The notes below the pieces were generated by a model. That model saw only the letters and a list, made by a program, of their open reading frames with translations. It was not told the DNA's origin and made no database searches. Below are positions 43,349 to 52,422 of a DNA stretch of 64,000 nt, one piece after another. Position 1 is the first letter of the stretch; each line of letters opens with the position of its first letter. This stretch comes from Candidatus Riesia sp. GBBU (lineage in GTDB: Bacteria > Pseudomonadota > Gammaproteobacteria > Enterobacterales > Enterobacteriaceae). The stretch lies in contig CP012849.1 in NCBI GenBank assembly GCA_002074035.1, positions 253,918 to 317,917 on the forward strand. Direction: 5' to 3'. The translations under genes were made by a program, and so were the position numbers.

Positions 43349-44095
43349 TTACCAGTATCTTTCAAAAGTAATATTCCCTCTATTTCTGTTAGAGTGTACA
43401 TTCATTTTTCTTTCTTGTTGTAAAATTTTTATCATATCTTGAATCATATTTGGATTTCCACACAACATTATATGAGTATTATTTTTTTCTATTTTCTCTT
43501 TTAAAGAACTTTCTAATTCACCGCTTTTTATTAGTGTTGTTATTCTTCCATACAACGAATGTGAAATTTTTTCTCTGCTTACAACTGATTGAATTTTCAA
43601 TTTTCCATTAAACTCATTTTTTAAATTTTTCATTAGAAAAATGTAGTTTAAATCTTTAACATATCTTACAGAATGTACCAAGATTATTTTTTTAAACCTT
43701 TCTAAATTTTTTCTATATTGTAGAATCGATAAAAAAGGACCGATTGCTGTTCCAGTAGATAGCATCCACAAATTTTCACATTCAGGAATACTTGAAATTG
43801 TAAAATTTCCATATGAATCTCTATCTATATAAATTTCTTCATCGATTTCTAACTTTCTTAAATTTTGACTTAATATTCCATTTTCTATATTTGATATATA
43901 GAATTCTAATTTTTTAGATTCAGGAGAATTTACATAAGAATAAATTCTTTGAATTTTTTCTCCATTTATTTTAAGTGCTAATTTTGTGAATTGTCCAGCA
44001 AGAAACTTTTTAGTTTTAGCAATTATTATTAAGCTGAACAATGATTCAGTCCATTTATAGTTAGCAATCACTTTTCCTTTTATCCAAGTTGTCAT
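43349..44095 (-). CDS. fpr: Ferredoxin/flavodoxin-NADP reductase
   Basis: FAD enzyme moving electrons between NADPH and flavodoxin or ferredoxin. 248 residues, as in E. coli. FAD-binding RIYSYVNSP, NADP-binding LSTGTAIGPFLSIL and CGNPNMI, and the C-terminal ERYW are all present. Neighbours tpiA and glpK reproduce the E. coli order with glpX removed. Confidence 0.97.
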   Translation of the reverse strand: MTTWIKGKVIANYKWTESLFSLIIIAKTKKFLAGQFTKLALKINGEKIQRIYSYVNSPESKKLEFYISNIENGILSQNLRKLEIDEEIYIDRDSYGNFTISSIPECENLWMLSTGTAIGPFLSILQYRKNLERFKKIILVHSVRYVKDLNYIFLMKNLKNEFNGKLKIQSVVSREKISHSLYGRITTLIKSGELESSLKEKIEKNNTHIMLCGNPNMIQDMIKILQQERKMNVHSNRNRGNITFERYW

Positions 44096-44245
44096 TTTGA
44101 AATACCTTTGTAACTTTTAAGTATTTAAATATTGATTTAAAAACATTCTGTATATTTTCACTTATATAAAAATCGTCGAATTGAGATCTTATAAGAATTT
44201 TAATATTTGATCAACTAAAAATTTTTCATAAAATCGTAGAATAAT

Positions 44246-45757
44246 TTACTTCAAGCTATTAATAAAAAAAATAACCTTTTTCCATCTATTATATCTACGA
44301 AATCTTTCTGATTCTTTCATTTTTGGAGAAAAAACTTTTTCTATTTTAATATTTGATATAATTTTTTTTAGATCTTTCCAAAACCCAATTTTTTCTCCTG
44401 CTAATAAAGCAGCGCCTAAAGCTGTTCTTTCATAAATAGAATATCTTTTTATTTGCACTCCTAATATGTCAGATTGAAACTGCATTAAAAAATCATTGTT
44501 TGCCAATCTTCCATCAACACTTAATGATTTAATATTGACTTTAAAATCTTTTTGCATAACATCTAGAACATCTTTTGTCCTATATGCAGTAGATTCCAAT
44601 ATTGCACGAATCATATGATTTTTGTTAGTACTTTCTGTTACTCCGAAAAATACACCTCTTATATTTTGATTCCAAAATGGTGATCCTAATCCATTTAATG
44701 CAGGTATAAAATACAAATTCTCTTGTGTAATTGAATTTTTTATCATTTTGTCCAAATCTTTGAAAGATTTGATTAAATTAAGTTTGTTTTTCATCCATGT
44801 TATAGCAGATCCTGATGTTAATATAGATCCTTCAAATGCATAATTTATCTTTCCATTTTCCCCATAGGTAACAGTTGTCAAAATTCCATTTTTAGAAATT
44901 CTTATTTTTTCTCCTATATTCATTAATAAAAAACATCCAGTTCCATAAGTGTTCTTAACCATTCCAGAATTAACGCAAAAATGTCCATATAATGAAGACT
45001 GTTGATCTCCAATAACACTAGATATTGGTATTCTTATTTTAGTGTTTTTGGACTTTATTATATCAAGGATTTTTAAAGATGAAGAGACTTTTGGCAACAT
45101 AATTTCTGGAATTTTAAACTCGTTTAATATTTCTTGATCCCATTTTAGAGTTCGTATATTGAAAAGCATAGTTCGTGACGCATTTGTATAATCTGTAATA
45201 TGAACCTTTCCATCTGTCATCTTCCAAATAAGCCAAGTATCTATAGTTCCAAAAAGAAGTTTTCCGTTTTTAGCTTTTAAACTTGTTCCATATATATTGT
45301 CTAAAATCCACTTTAGTTTAGTTGCAGAAAAATAAGAGTCTATTATCAATCCAGTATTTTTTTTAATATATTTTTTTAATTCAGGATTATTTTTCTTTAT
45401 AGACTCACATAATTTTCTTGTTCGTCTACATTTCCATGAAATTGCGTTATACACTGGAATACCAGTTTCTTTATCCCATACAATAAATGTTTCTCTTTGA
45501 TTTGTAAAACCTATGCTAGAAATCTGTTTTATCTGAATATTTGAAGAATTTAAAGCTTTTTTTAAAGCTATGTTCTGTACATTCCAAATTTTTATTGGAT
45601 CATGTTCTACCCAATCAGATTTTGGAAAAATTAAAGGGATATTGAATCTTGTGATATTGATAATCTTCAAACTTTGATCAAATATAACAATTTTTAGATT
45701 TGTTGTACCTTGATCTATAATCAAAATATATTTTTTTTTATACTGTATATGAAACAT
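44246..45757 (-). CDS. glpK: Glycerol kinase
   Basis: Phosphorylates glycerol to sn-glycerol 3-phosphate, a phospholipid precursor. 503 residues, close to E. coli 502. IDQGTT phosphate loop, TNQRET, WVEHDP, DTWLIWKMT, TDYTNASRTMLFNI, GDQQSSLYG and GTGCFLLMN are conserved. The adenine-site motif DGGAxxNNFLMQ reads DGRLANNDFLMQ, replacing a conserved Gly by Arg. The FBP loop GKGGTR is also altered (KSKNTKIR). glpF, its usual upstream partner, is absent. The product is recognisable, but activity and allosteric control are uncertain. Confidence 0.95.
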   Translation of the reverse strand: MFHIQYKKKYILIIDQGTTNLKIVIFDQSLKIINITRFNIPLIFPKSDWVEHDPIKIWNVQNIALKKALNSSNIQIKQISSIGFTNQRETFIVWDKETGIPVYNAISWKCRRTRKLCESIKKNNPELKKYIKKNTGLIIDSYFSATKLKWILDNIYGTSLKAKNGKLLFGTIDTWLIWKMTDGKVHITDYTNASRTMLFNIRTLKWDQEILNEFKIPEIMLPKVSSSLKILDIIKSKNTKIRIPISSVIGDQQSSLYGHFCVNSGMVKNTYGTGCFLLMNIGEKIRISKNGILTTVTYGENGKINYAFEGSILTSGSAITWMKNKLNLIKSFKDLDKMIKNSITQENLYFIPALNGLGSPFWNQNIRGVFFGVTESTNKNHMIRAILESTAYRTKDVLDVMQKDFKVNIKSLSVDGRLANNDFLMQFQSDILGVQIKRYSIYERTALGAALLAGEKIGFWKDLKKIISNIKIEKVFSPKMKESERFRRYNRWKKVIFFINSLK

Positions 45758-45956
45758 AAAGTCATATTAATAGATATTTATATGTATTTTATAACTTAAA
45801 GAATTTCATAACTGTTCAGAAAACTTCTAAAGTTATAAAACTATTTATAATGATATAATTTTCATGAATCTTAAATATTATACTCATACAGCAATGAATA
45901 TTTTTTGAAAAAAATTTGAAAACTTTTAAGTTATAATTTTTACTATAATTTATATT

Positions 45957-47285
45957 TCATATTATAAAACGGCTTAAATCTTCATTTGGTATTAGTTCAT
46001 TTAGATGGTTTATAACATACATTTCATCTATTTTTATAGATTGTCCGTTTCTCTCATTTGCATTAAAAGAAATCTCTTCCATTAATCTCTCTAGTATTGT
46101 ATGTAAACGTCTAGAACCTATATTTTCTGTTTTTTCATTAACCTGAAATGCTATTTGAGCAATCTTGTCAATCCCACATGAAGTAAATTCAATATTTAAA
46201 CCTTCTGTAGCCATAAGAGCTTTATATTGTGTTGTTAATGATGCGTTTGGTTCAGTTAAAATTCTTTTAAAATCTTCTGTTGTTAAAGCTTGTAGCTCTA
46301 CCCTTATAGGGAGTCTTCCTTGAAGTTCAGGAATTAAGTCTGAAGGACTAGCTATCTGAAATGCTCCAGAAGCAATAAAAAGAATATGATCTGTTTTCAC
46401 CATACCATGTTTTGTAGAAACAGTACATCCTTCTACTAATGGGAGAAGATCTCTTTGAACTCCTTCTCTTGATACATCTGAACCTGGAGTTTGTTCTCTT
46501 CTACAGATTTTATCTATTTCATCAATAAAAACAATCCCATGTTGCTCAACAGAATCAATTGCTTTTTGTTTAAGTTTTTCAGGATTTACAAGTTTTGCAG
46601 CTTCCTCCTTTAATACTTTAAAAGCTTCTTTTATTTTCATTTTTTTTGTTTTGTGCTTCTGTCCCGCTAAATTTTGAAACATAGATTGTAATTGATTAGT
46701 CATTTCCTCCATTCCTGGAGGAGCCATTATTTCAATTCCCATAGGGTTGGTAGATATTTCTATTTCTATTTCTTTTTCATCTAATTTTCCTTCTCTTAGT
46801 TTTTTTCTAAATAGTTGTCTTGTAGAATTAAACTCTATTTTATTATCTTTTTCTCCTAAATTCTTTTTAGGAACAGGTAATAATATATCAAGAATTTTTT
46901 CTTCTGCTATCTCTGTGGCTTTATGTTTATTTTTTTTTATAGATTGTAAATGAACCATTTTAACTGCTGTGTCAGTTAGATCTCTAATGATCGAATCTAC
47001 TTCTTTCCCAACATATCCGACTTCAGTGAATTTTGTAGCTTCTACTTTAATAAAAGGTGCATTTGCTAGTTTCGCTAATCTTCTAGCAATTTCTGTTTTT
47101 CCAACTCCAGTTGGACCAATCATTAGAATATTTTTTGGTGTTATCTCTTGTCTTAATGATTCGTCTAGTTGCATCCTACGCCATCTATTTCTTAATGCAA
47201 TAGCTACGGATCTTTTTGCTTTTTCTTGACCAATGATGTAGTTGTCTAATTCACTAACAATCTCACGTGGAGTCATTTCAGACAT
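45957..47285 (-). CDS. hslU: HslUV protease ATPase subunit
   Basis: Hexameric AAA+ unfoldase feeding HslV. 442 residues (E. coli 443). [17 protein letters not shown] at the start, Walker [27 protein letters not shown] pore loop region, Walker [11 protein letters not shown], sensor [18 protein letters not shown] and the C-terminal DLSRFII that activates HslV. It lies 20 bases after hslV. Confidence 0.98.
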   Translation of the reverse strand: MSEMTPREIVSELDNYIIGQEKAKRSVAIALRNRWRRMQLDESLRQEITPKNILMIGPTGVGKTEIARRLAKLANAPFIKVEATKFTEVGYVGKEVDSIIRDLTDTAVKMVHLQSIKKNKHKATEIAEEKILDILLPVPKKNLGEKDNKIEFNSTRQLFRKKLREGKLDEKEIEIEISTNPMGIEIMAPPGMEEMTNQLQSMFQNLAGQKHKTKKMKIKEAFKVLKEEAAKLVNPEKLKQKAIDSVEQHGIVFIDEIDKICRREQTPGSDVSREGVQRDLLPLVEGCTVSTKHGMVKTDHILFIASGAFQIASPSDLIPELQGRLPIRVELQALTTEDFKRILTEPNASLTTQYKALMATEGLNIEFTSCGIDKIAQIAFQVNEKTENIGSRRLHTILERLMEEISFNANERNGQSIKIDEMYVINHLNELIPNEDLSRFII

Positions 47286-47305
47286 TTTTTTGTCCTCATG
47301 ATATT

Positions 47306-47833
47306 TTAATTTGTTATGAGTTCTTCAAAATTAAAACTATTATTTGTATATACACATATTCTACTAGCTATATCTAAAGATTTCTCAGTAATACTTCTTG
47401 CATTCATCTGTGTGTTTTCTATCATTGCTAAAGCCGCTGCTTGTGCATACATTCCACCTGATCCTATTGCAATTAAATCAGACTCTGGTTGGATAACATC
47501 TCCGTTACCTGTTACAATTAGAGAAATGTTTTTGTCTGCAATAGCTAAAATTGCTTCTAACTTTCTTAGTACTCTGTCTGTTCTCCAATCTTTTGTAAGT
47601 TCAACAGCTGCTTTTTGTAAGTGTCCTTGATAATATTCAAGCTTTCTTTCAAATAGTTCAAGAAGAGTGAAAGCATCTGCAGTACCTCCAGCAAATCCAG
47701 CAATAACTTTTTCATTATAAAGACAACGAACTTTTTTTACATTACTTTTCATAACAGTGTTTCCAATTGTAGCTTGTCCATCTCCTCCAATTACAACTGA
47801 GTTGTAACGTCTTACACTAACAATTGTAGTCAT
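47306..47833 (-). CDS. hslV: HslUV protease proteolytic subunit
   Basis: Threonine protease dodecamer. 175 residues (E. coli 176). The catalytic Thr follows the initiator Met (M-TTIVSVRR). [26 protein letters not shown] and [15 protein letters not shown] match the family. An AAAGGAAAG Shine-Dalgarno precedes the ATG. cytR and ftsN, between hslV and priA in E. coli, are gone. Confidence 0.98.
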   Translation of the reverse strand: MTTIVSVRRYNSVVIGGDGQATIGNTVMKSNVKKVRCLYNEKVIAGFAGGTADAFTLLELFERKLEYYQGHLQKAAVELTKDWRTDRVLRKLEAILAIADKNISLIVTGNGDVIQPESDLIAIGSGGMYAQAAALAMIENTQMNARSITEKSLDIASRICVYTNNSFNFEELITN

Positions 47834-47901
47834 TTTACTTTCCTTTAGAAAGATTTTGATTTTGTTTTAAATAAAAAACCTATAAAATATCTTTTCGATT
47901 C

Positions 47902-47930
47902 ATAATAAAATATAAAATGTGTTTCTTCAA
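47902..47930 (-). promoter_or_regulatory. Candidate sigma-70 promoter for hslVU
   Basis: On the minus strand TTGAAG (47930-47925) is followed after 17 bases by TATTAT (47907-47902), about 70 bases before the hslV ATG. The GC-rich CCCCAT -10 of a sigma-32 heat-shock promoter is not seen, although E. coli hslVU is sigma-32 driven. Confidence 0.4.
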
Positions 47931-48199
47931 CTAAATTCTAAAGTGATAAATTATTTTTAATAAAATACAAATTAATTTTTAAATATAAAAATGTATAAAG
48001 TTGTACATTAGTCAGAAAGATTAATTTGGTTTTAATTTCTTTTTAAGAATCTGTTATTAAAATATTTTTGAATCTAGTTACAATCATAATTTAAAAGTTT
48101 AAAATATTTTTTATTGTATAACTAAAACATACTTAATAAGATTCTGAAAGATTTTCATGAAAAAATTATGATATTTTGGTTTTAAACATAAATTTTATA
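47931..48199. other. Gene-free spacer upstream of hslV
   Basis: With the hslV leader this makes a 366-base gap up to priA. In E. coli ftsN and cytR occupy it. No frame, RNA fold or remnant of either is recognisable. Confidence 0.5.
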
Positions 48200-50386
48200 T
48201 TAATCTTCTATAGGGTCTACATCTATGATCCATCTTATTTTTTTATCGTTTAAATATTTTCTATAGTTTAATAGTAGTTTAGAAAAAAAATTGCAAAGAG
48301 ATGTTTTGGATGGATGTTGAAATACTAATTTCCATCTAAATAAACCTGATTTTTTTAATAAAGTAAAAGGTATTGGCCCAAGTACTAAAAGATTTTCTTT
48401 TTTTTTTCTTTCTACAAAAGTTTTAATCTTTTTTAAGAAATCTATAGCTAGTTTATTAGAATGACATTTAGAATATATTGAAATTTGGCCGCTGTATGGA
48501 GGTAATGAAGCTTCTTTCCTATCTTTTAAAGATTTTTCTATGAATTTATAATATCCATCTCTTAAAAGAGTTCGTAAAAATGGATGATTCGGAAAACAAG
48601 TTTGTAAAATAACTTCTCCAGAATCTTTTCCTCTTCCAGCTCTACCTGAAACTTGAGTATACAATTGTGCTAATTTTTCAGTTGCTCTATAGTCATTCGA
48701 AAATAATGCTCCATCAATATTTAAAAGTGCAACCAGTGTTACATTTGGAAAGTGATGTCCTTTTGCTATCATTTGTGTTCCAATTAAAATTCTAGATTCT
48801 CCTTCATGAATCTTATTAATCTTTTCTTCTATTTTTTCAAAGTTTTTTGCTGTGTCTTTATCAATTCTAGTAATTGGAATTTTTGGAAATATTGATCTCA
48901 TGATTTCTTCTATTTTTTCTGTTCCAAACCCAATTGTATTTAGATTAGTTGATCCACAGTTGGAGCATTGTTTTGGAATTAATATTACAGATTCACAATA
49001 GTGACATTTTAAATATTTTTCTTCTAGATGCAGTGTATAAAAAGAACTACATCTAAAACATTTTTTTGATGATTTACAATCATAACATATTATCAATGGA
49101 GCATATCCTCTTCTATTTAAGAAAAGCATTACTTGATTATTCTTTTTTAAATGAAATTCTATTCTAGAAATTAAATATATGGACATTTCATTTCTAACAA
49201 TCTGATTGCTTAGATCAATGATTTTGCTCTTAGCTATTTTTGATTTTCCAGTTTTTTTTGTTAGATTTACTCTAAAATATTTTCCAACTTTAGCGTTAAG
49301 AATACTCTCTATTGAAGGTGTAGCACTTCCCATAATAATTGGAATATTTTCTTTTTTAGCTCTTACAACAGCCACATCTCTTGCATGATAACACCATCTT
49401 TCTTTTTGTTTATAAGAGCTGTCATGTTCCTCATCTACTATAATTAATCCTAGATCTTTAAAAGATGTAAATAAAGCAGATCTTGTTCCTATGATAATAG
49501 CGTTATTTCCAATTTTAGTCTGAATCCAAACATTTAACTTCTTTTTCTCTTTTAAATATGAATGAAATATATCAATTGGGACATTAAACCTTTGAACAAA
49601 CATTTTTTTTATTTGTGGGATCAAATTAATTTCAGGAACTAAAATTAGAACTTGTCTACCAATCTTTAATATTTTTTCTGTAGCATTTAAATATATTTCA
49701 GTTTTTCCAGATCCAGTTATACCTGCTAATAACCAAGGAAAAAATTTGTTTTTTGAGTTAATTTTTTTTATTATATTGATTTGCTCAGAGTTAAGTTTTG
49801 GTCTGTTTTTACTAATTCTTAATTTTGACATCCAGTTTTTTATCTTGTTATCATAAATCTCATAAATTAAATTACTCTTTTTTAAAGATAAAATCGTTTT
49901 TGAATGTATATTTTGTTCTTGAAATTCATAATCATGAATAACTCTGATTTTTTTTATTAATTTCAATGCTTTGTATATATTTAAAGAAATTTTTTTTTTT
50001 GGTTTAAAAAATATTCCTTTTCTTGTAATTTTCCACTTTTTTTCTATTTGTATGTTTTCTAAAATATTTTTTTTGAACTGTAAAGGAAGAAAATAAAATA
50101 ATATTTCACCTATTGGTTTATGATAATATTTTGACATCCATATTAAAACTGATAGCAAGTTTTTTGAGAATAATGGGTTTTTATCAAGAATTTTTTTTAT
50201 TCTTTTAATTTTTTTTAAGTTAACTTTACTTTTAATGTGATATGTAATAGTAATTCCTAAAATTATCTTTTTTCTAAAAGGTACCAAAACTCTACATCCT
50301 TGTTTAATAATAGAACAATTATTTGGTAATTTATAATTAAACGGATTGTAAACTGGAATTGGTAAGGCTACTTGAATAATTTTCAT
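48200..50386 (-). CDS. priA: Primosomal replication protein N' (helicase PriA)
   Basis: Restarts stalled replication forks. 728 residues (E. coli 732). The N-terminal DNA-binding domain has VALPIPVYNPFNYKLP. Walker A is GITGSGKTEIYL, the DEAH box VDEEHDSSYKQ. Zinc-binding Cys pairs lie at CYDCKSSKKCFRC and CHYCES-CSNC. Helicase motifs GTQMIAKGHHFPNV and QVSGRAGRG follow. All functional motifs look intact. Divergent from rpmE, as in E. coli. Confidence 0.97.
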   Translation of the reverse strand: MKIIQVALPIPVYNPFNYKLPNNCSIIKQGCRVLVPFRKKIILGITITYHIKSKVNLKKIKRIKKILDKNPLFSKNLLSVLIWMSKYYHKPIGEILFYFLPLQFKKNILENIQIEKKWKITRKGIFFKPKKKISLNIYKALKLIKKIRVIHDYEFQEQNIHSKTILSLKKSNLIYEIYDNKIKNWMSKLRISKNRPKLNSEQINIIKKINSKNKFFPWLLAGITGSGKTEIYLNATEKILKIGRQVLILVPEINLIPQIKKMFVQRFNVPIDIFHSYLKEKKKLNVWIQTKIGNNAIIIGTRSALFTSFKDLGLIIVDEEHDSSYKQKERWCYHARDVAVVRAKKENIPIIMGSATPSIESILNAKVGKYFRVNLTKKTGKSKIAKSKIIDLSNQIVRNEMSIYLISRIEFHLKKNNQVMLFLNRRGYAPLIICYDCKSSKKCFRCSSFYTLHLEEKYLKCHYCESVILIPKQCSNCGSTNLNTIGFGTEKIEEIMRSIFPKIPITRIDKDTAKNFEKIEEKINKIHEGESRILIGTQMIAKGHHFPNVTLVALLNIDGALFSNDYRATEKLAQLYTQVSGRAGRGKDSGEVILQTCFPNHPFLRTLLRDGYYKFIEKSLKDRKEASLPPYSGQISIYSKCHSNKLAIDFLKKIKTFVERKKKENLLVLGPIPFTLLKKSGLFRWKLVFQHPSKTSLCNFFSKLLLNYRKYLNDKKIRWIIDVDPIED

Positions 50387-50487
50387 AGTTAAACTTTATT
50401 TTATTGTAGATTTTTTTAAAAATTTTTTATATATTTTACCTAATACTGATAAAATTATTAATTCTAATGTAGAAATTGGATAAATTT

Positions 50488-50709
50488 ATGAAAAAAAAAA
50501 TACATCCTGAATATAATGATTGTATTGCAACTTGTTCTTGTGGAAAATCAATTAAAATAAAATCTACAATAAACAAGAACTTTTCTTTAGATGTTTGCTA
50601 TTCGTGCCATTCGTTTTATACAGGAAGACAAAAAGACATAACTTCTGGTGGAAGAATTGATAAATTTAATAAAAAATTTAATATATCACCTTTTATTAAA
50701 AAAAAATAG
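50488..50709 (+). CDS. rpmE: 50S ribosomal protein L31
   Basis: Bridges the two ribosomal subunits. 73 residues (E. coli 70). Zinc-type L31: Cys in CIATCSC and DVCYSCHSF, then TGRQKD and GGRIDKFNKKF. I start at the ATG at 50488 (MKKKIHPEYN), aligned with E. coli MKKDIHPKY; a GGA lies upstream. The frame is open from a TTG at 50476. The start is followed by a run of ten A (50491-50500) that has not shifted the frame. Confidence 0.95.
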   Translation: MKKKIHPEYNDCIATCSCGKSIKIKSTINKNFSLDVCYSCHSFYTGRQKDITSGGRIDKFNKKFNISPFIKKK

Positions 50710-50833
50710 GACCATAAAAAATCAAGAAATTTTTAAGATTAAACTTATATTTCTGCTTACTATTATACAAAATAAGAAGTTTTTAATTAGATAAATTAAT
50801 AATTGTTTTATAAACGCTCTAGGTATTCATTCT

Positions 50834-52222
50834 TTATTTTAACAACTTTTCAAAATATTCTTTAATTTCTACTAAATTTTTATATTTTTTTTTGTTATAC
50901 ATGTTATTCTTTAACAGTTTTTCAATTTTCTTTAAACAAAGTATTATATTCTCTTTTTTGATAATATTATTTTTATATACTTTCCATGAAATTTTCTCTT
51001 TTTTTGTAAGAGATTCAAAATAATTTCTTGCTCTATAATAAAAAAACGACTTGCTCAGTTTAATATCTTTATCACAAAGGTTTAATTCGTACAATCTTTC
51101 TGGTTTAGTTTGTTGAAATATTTCAAGAATCATTCTGTCTCTTTTTGACAAAACTATTCTGTTTCTAGTCTTTTTTTCTGATCTTTCAAGAAAAGATAAA
51201 ACTAAATTTTTTAGTTTTCTATTTAAGTTATTATTAATATTTTGATATTTTTTAAATAAAAAAAGATTTTTTGAACATTTATCAAAATTACAACATATCT
51301 TATTAAGATCTTCATTTTTTAATATATTTATTGGTAATAAAACAGGAAATTTACTCACATCTATAAATTGAATAAATTTCATAATTTTATCCTCTAAATA
51401 ATATATATCTTCTAATTTTTTGCTTAAAAAATGAATAAATTTTTCAATATTTCTTGTAAGTTTTAAAGATATTAGCAAATTTTTTTTATTTGAGTTCCAA
51501 AATAATGGAATTAACATATCAACTTTAGGATTATGTATTCTGGAAATTTTTGATATATACAAAAATGGATTTTTTTTTCTTTTATTTATTATGTTTATGA
51601 TTGATTTTTTTTCCGCTGTATATAAAAAATATTTGAATACTTTAGGTTTTCTTGTTTTAATAAACTGAATTATCTTAATAAGATTTAAAATATTCAAATT
51701 GGAATTAAAATTTTTTATTTTATTTTTCAAAAAAAAATCTTTTACTCCAAAATTTGGAACTCCATTATTTTTTTTCCATTTTATTCCATATGGACGAAAT
51801 AAGTAACATGTAGCCAAAATTTTTAAAATATCCAATTCAAACTTTTTGTTTTCTTGAATTATATTTTGATCATAGAAATTTCTATTGAGTATTTCTTCTG
51901 TAATTAATTGGTTAAAATCACTATCATAACATATAGTATATTTATTAAATAAAAAAGTTTTATAAACTTTTCTTGAAAAATCTGACTCTTTAATTTCATT
52001 GGCTTTGAAAAGTTTTAAATCAGTTCCAATGTTCAGTATACTATCAACAGATGGAATATAATCTTCTGATATTTTACAAAACAAAGATTTTATTTTATTT
52101 TTTCTTTTTAAATTTAAACTAGTTTTTATAAAAGAAAATTTTGCTGGTCTAATCTTAATAAGATTATTTTCAAAAGTTTCATAATCATACAATAAGAAAC
52201 TTTTTTTATTGCTTTTTTTCAA
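50834..52222 (-). CDS. sbcB: Exodeoxyribonuclease I homologue with a degenerate active site
   Basis: E. coli ExoI degrades single-stranded DNA 3'-5' and works in recombination and mismatch repair. This frame is 462 residues (E. coli 475) and aligns along its length: FLLYDYETFENN, RPAKFSF, NRNFYD, CYLFRPYGIKW, IKTRKPKVF, KFPVLLP, FYYRARNYF. Of the five catalytic residues only the DxE pair (D13, E15) is kept. The Asp matching E. coli D108 is Asn (SDFNQ for VRFDD), and the segment NAHDAMADV reads NSNLNILNL, changing H181 and D186 to Asn. It therefore looks like a non-catalytic protein or a gene in early decay. Divergence is high throughout, but no stop or frameshift was found. Confidence 0.88.
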   Translation of the reverse strand: MKKSNKKSFLLYDYETFENNLIKIRPAKFSFIKTSLNLKRKNKIKSLFCKISEDYIPSVDSILNIGTDLKLFKANEIKESDFSRKVYKTFLFNKYTICYDSDFNQLITEEILNRNFYDQNIIQENKKFELDILKILATCYLFRPYGIKWKKNNGVPNFGVKDFFLKNKIKNFNSNLNILNLIKIIQFIKTRKPKVFKYFLYTAEKKSIINIINKRKKNPFLYISKISRIHNPKVDMLIPLFWNSNKKNLLISLKLTRNIEKFIHFLSKKLEDIYYLEDKIMKFIQFIDVSKFPVLLPINILKNEDLNKICCNFDKCSKNLFLFKKYQNINNNLNRKLKNLVLSFLERSEKKTRNRIVLSKRDRMILEIFQQTKPERLYELNLCDKDIKLSKSFFYYRARNYFESLTKKEKISWKVYKNNIIKKENIILCLKKIEKLLKNNMYNKKKYKNLVEIKEYFEKLLK

Positions 52223-52422
52223 AAATTTTCTCCTGTTGATTTTATGTTAAAATAATAAATACTTAAAAATTTTTATTAAAATTGTCTAAGATAATTTAAA
52301 TTTTTTTTAAATTTATTTACATGAAAATATTTTATATTATTTCACATTATTTACTTTTAGTTTTAACATAAAAAATTTTCAAAAAAAGATTTATTTTAAC
52401 TGTTTAGAGAAAAAATTCTACA

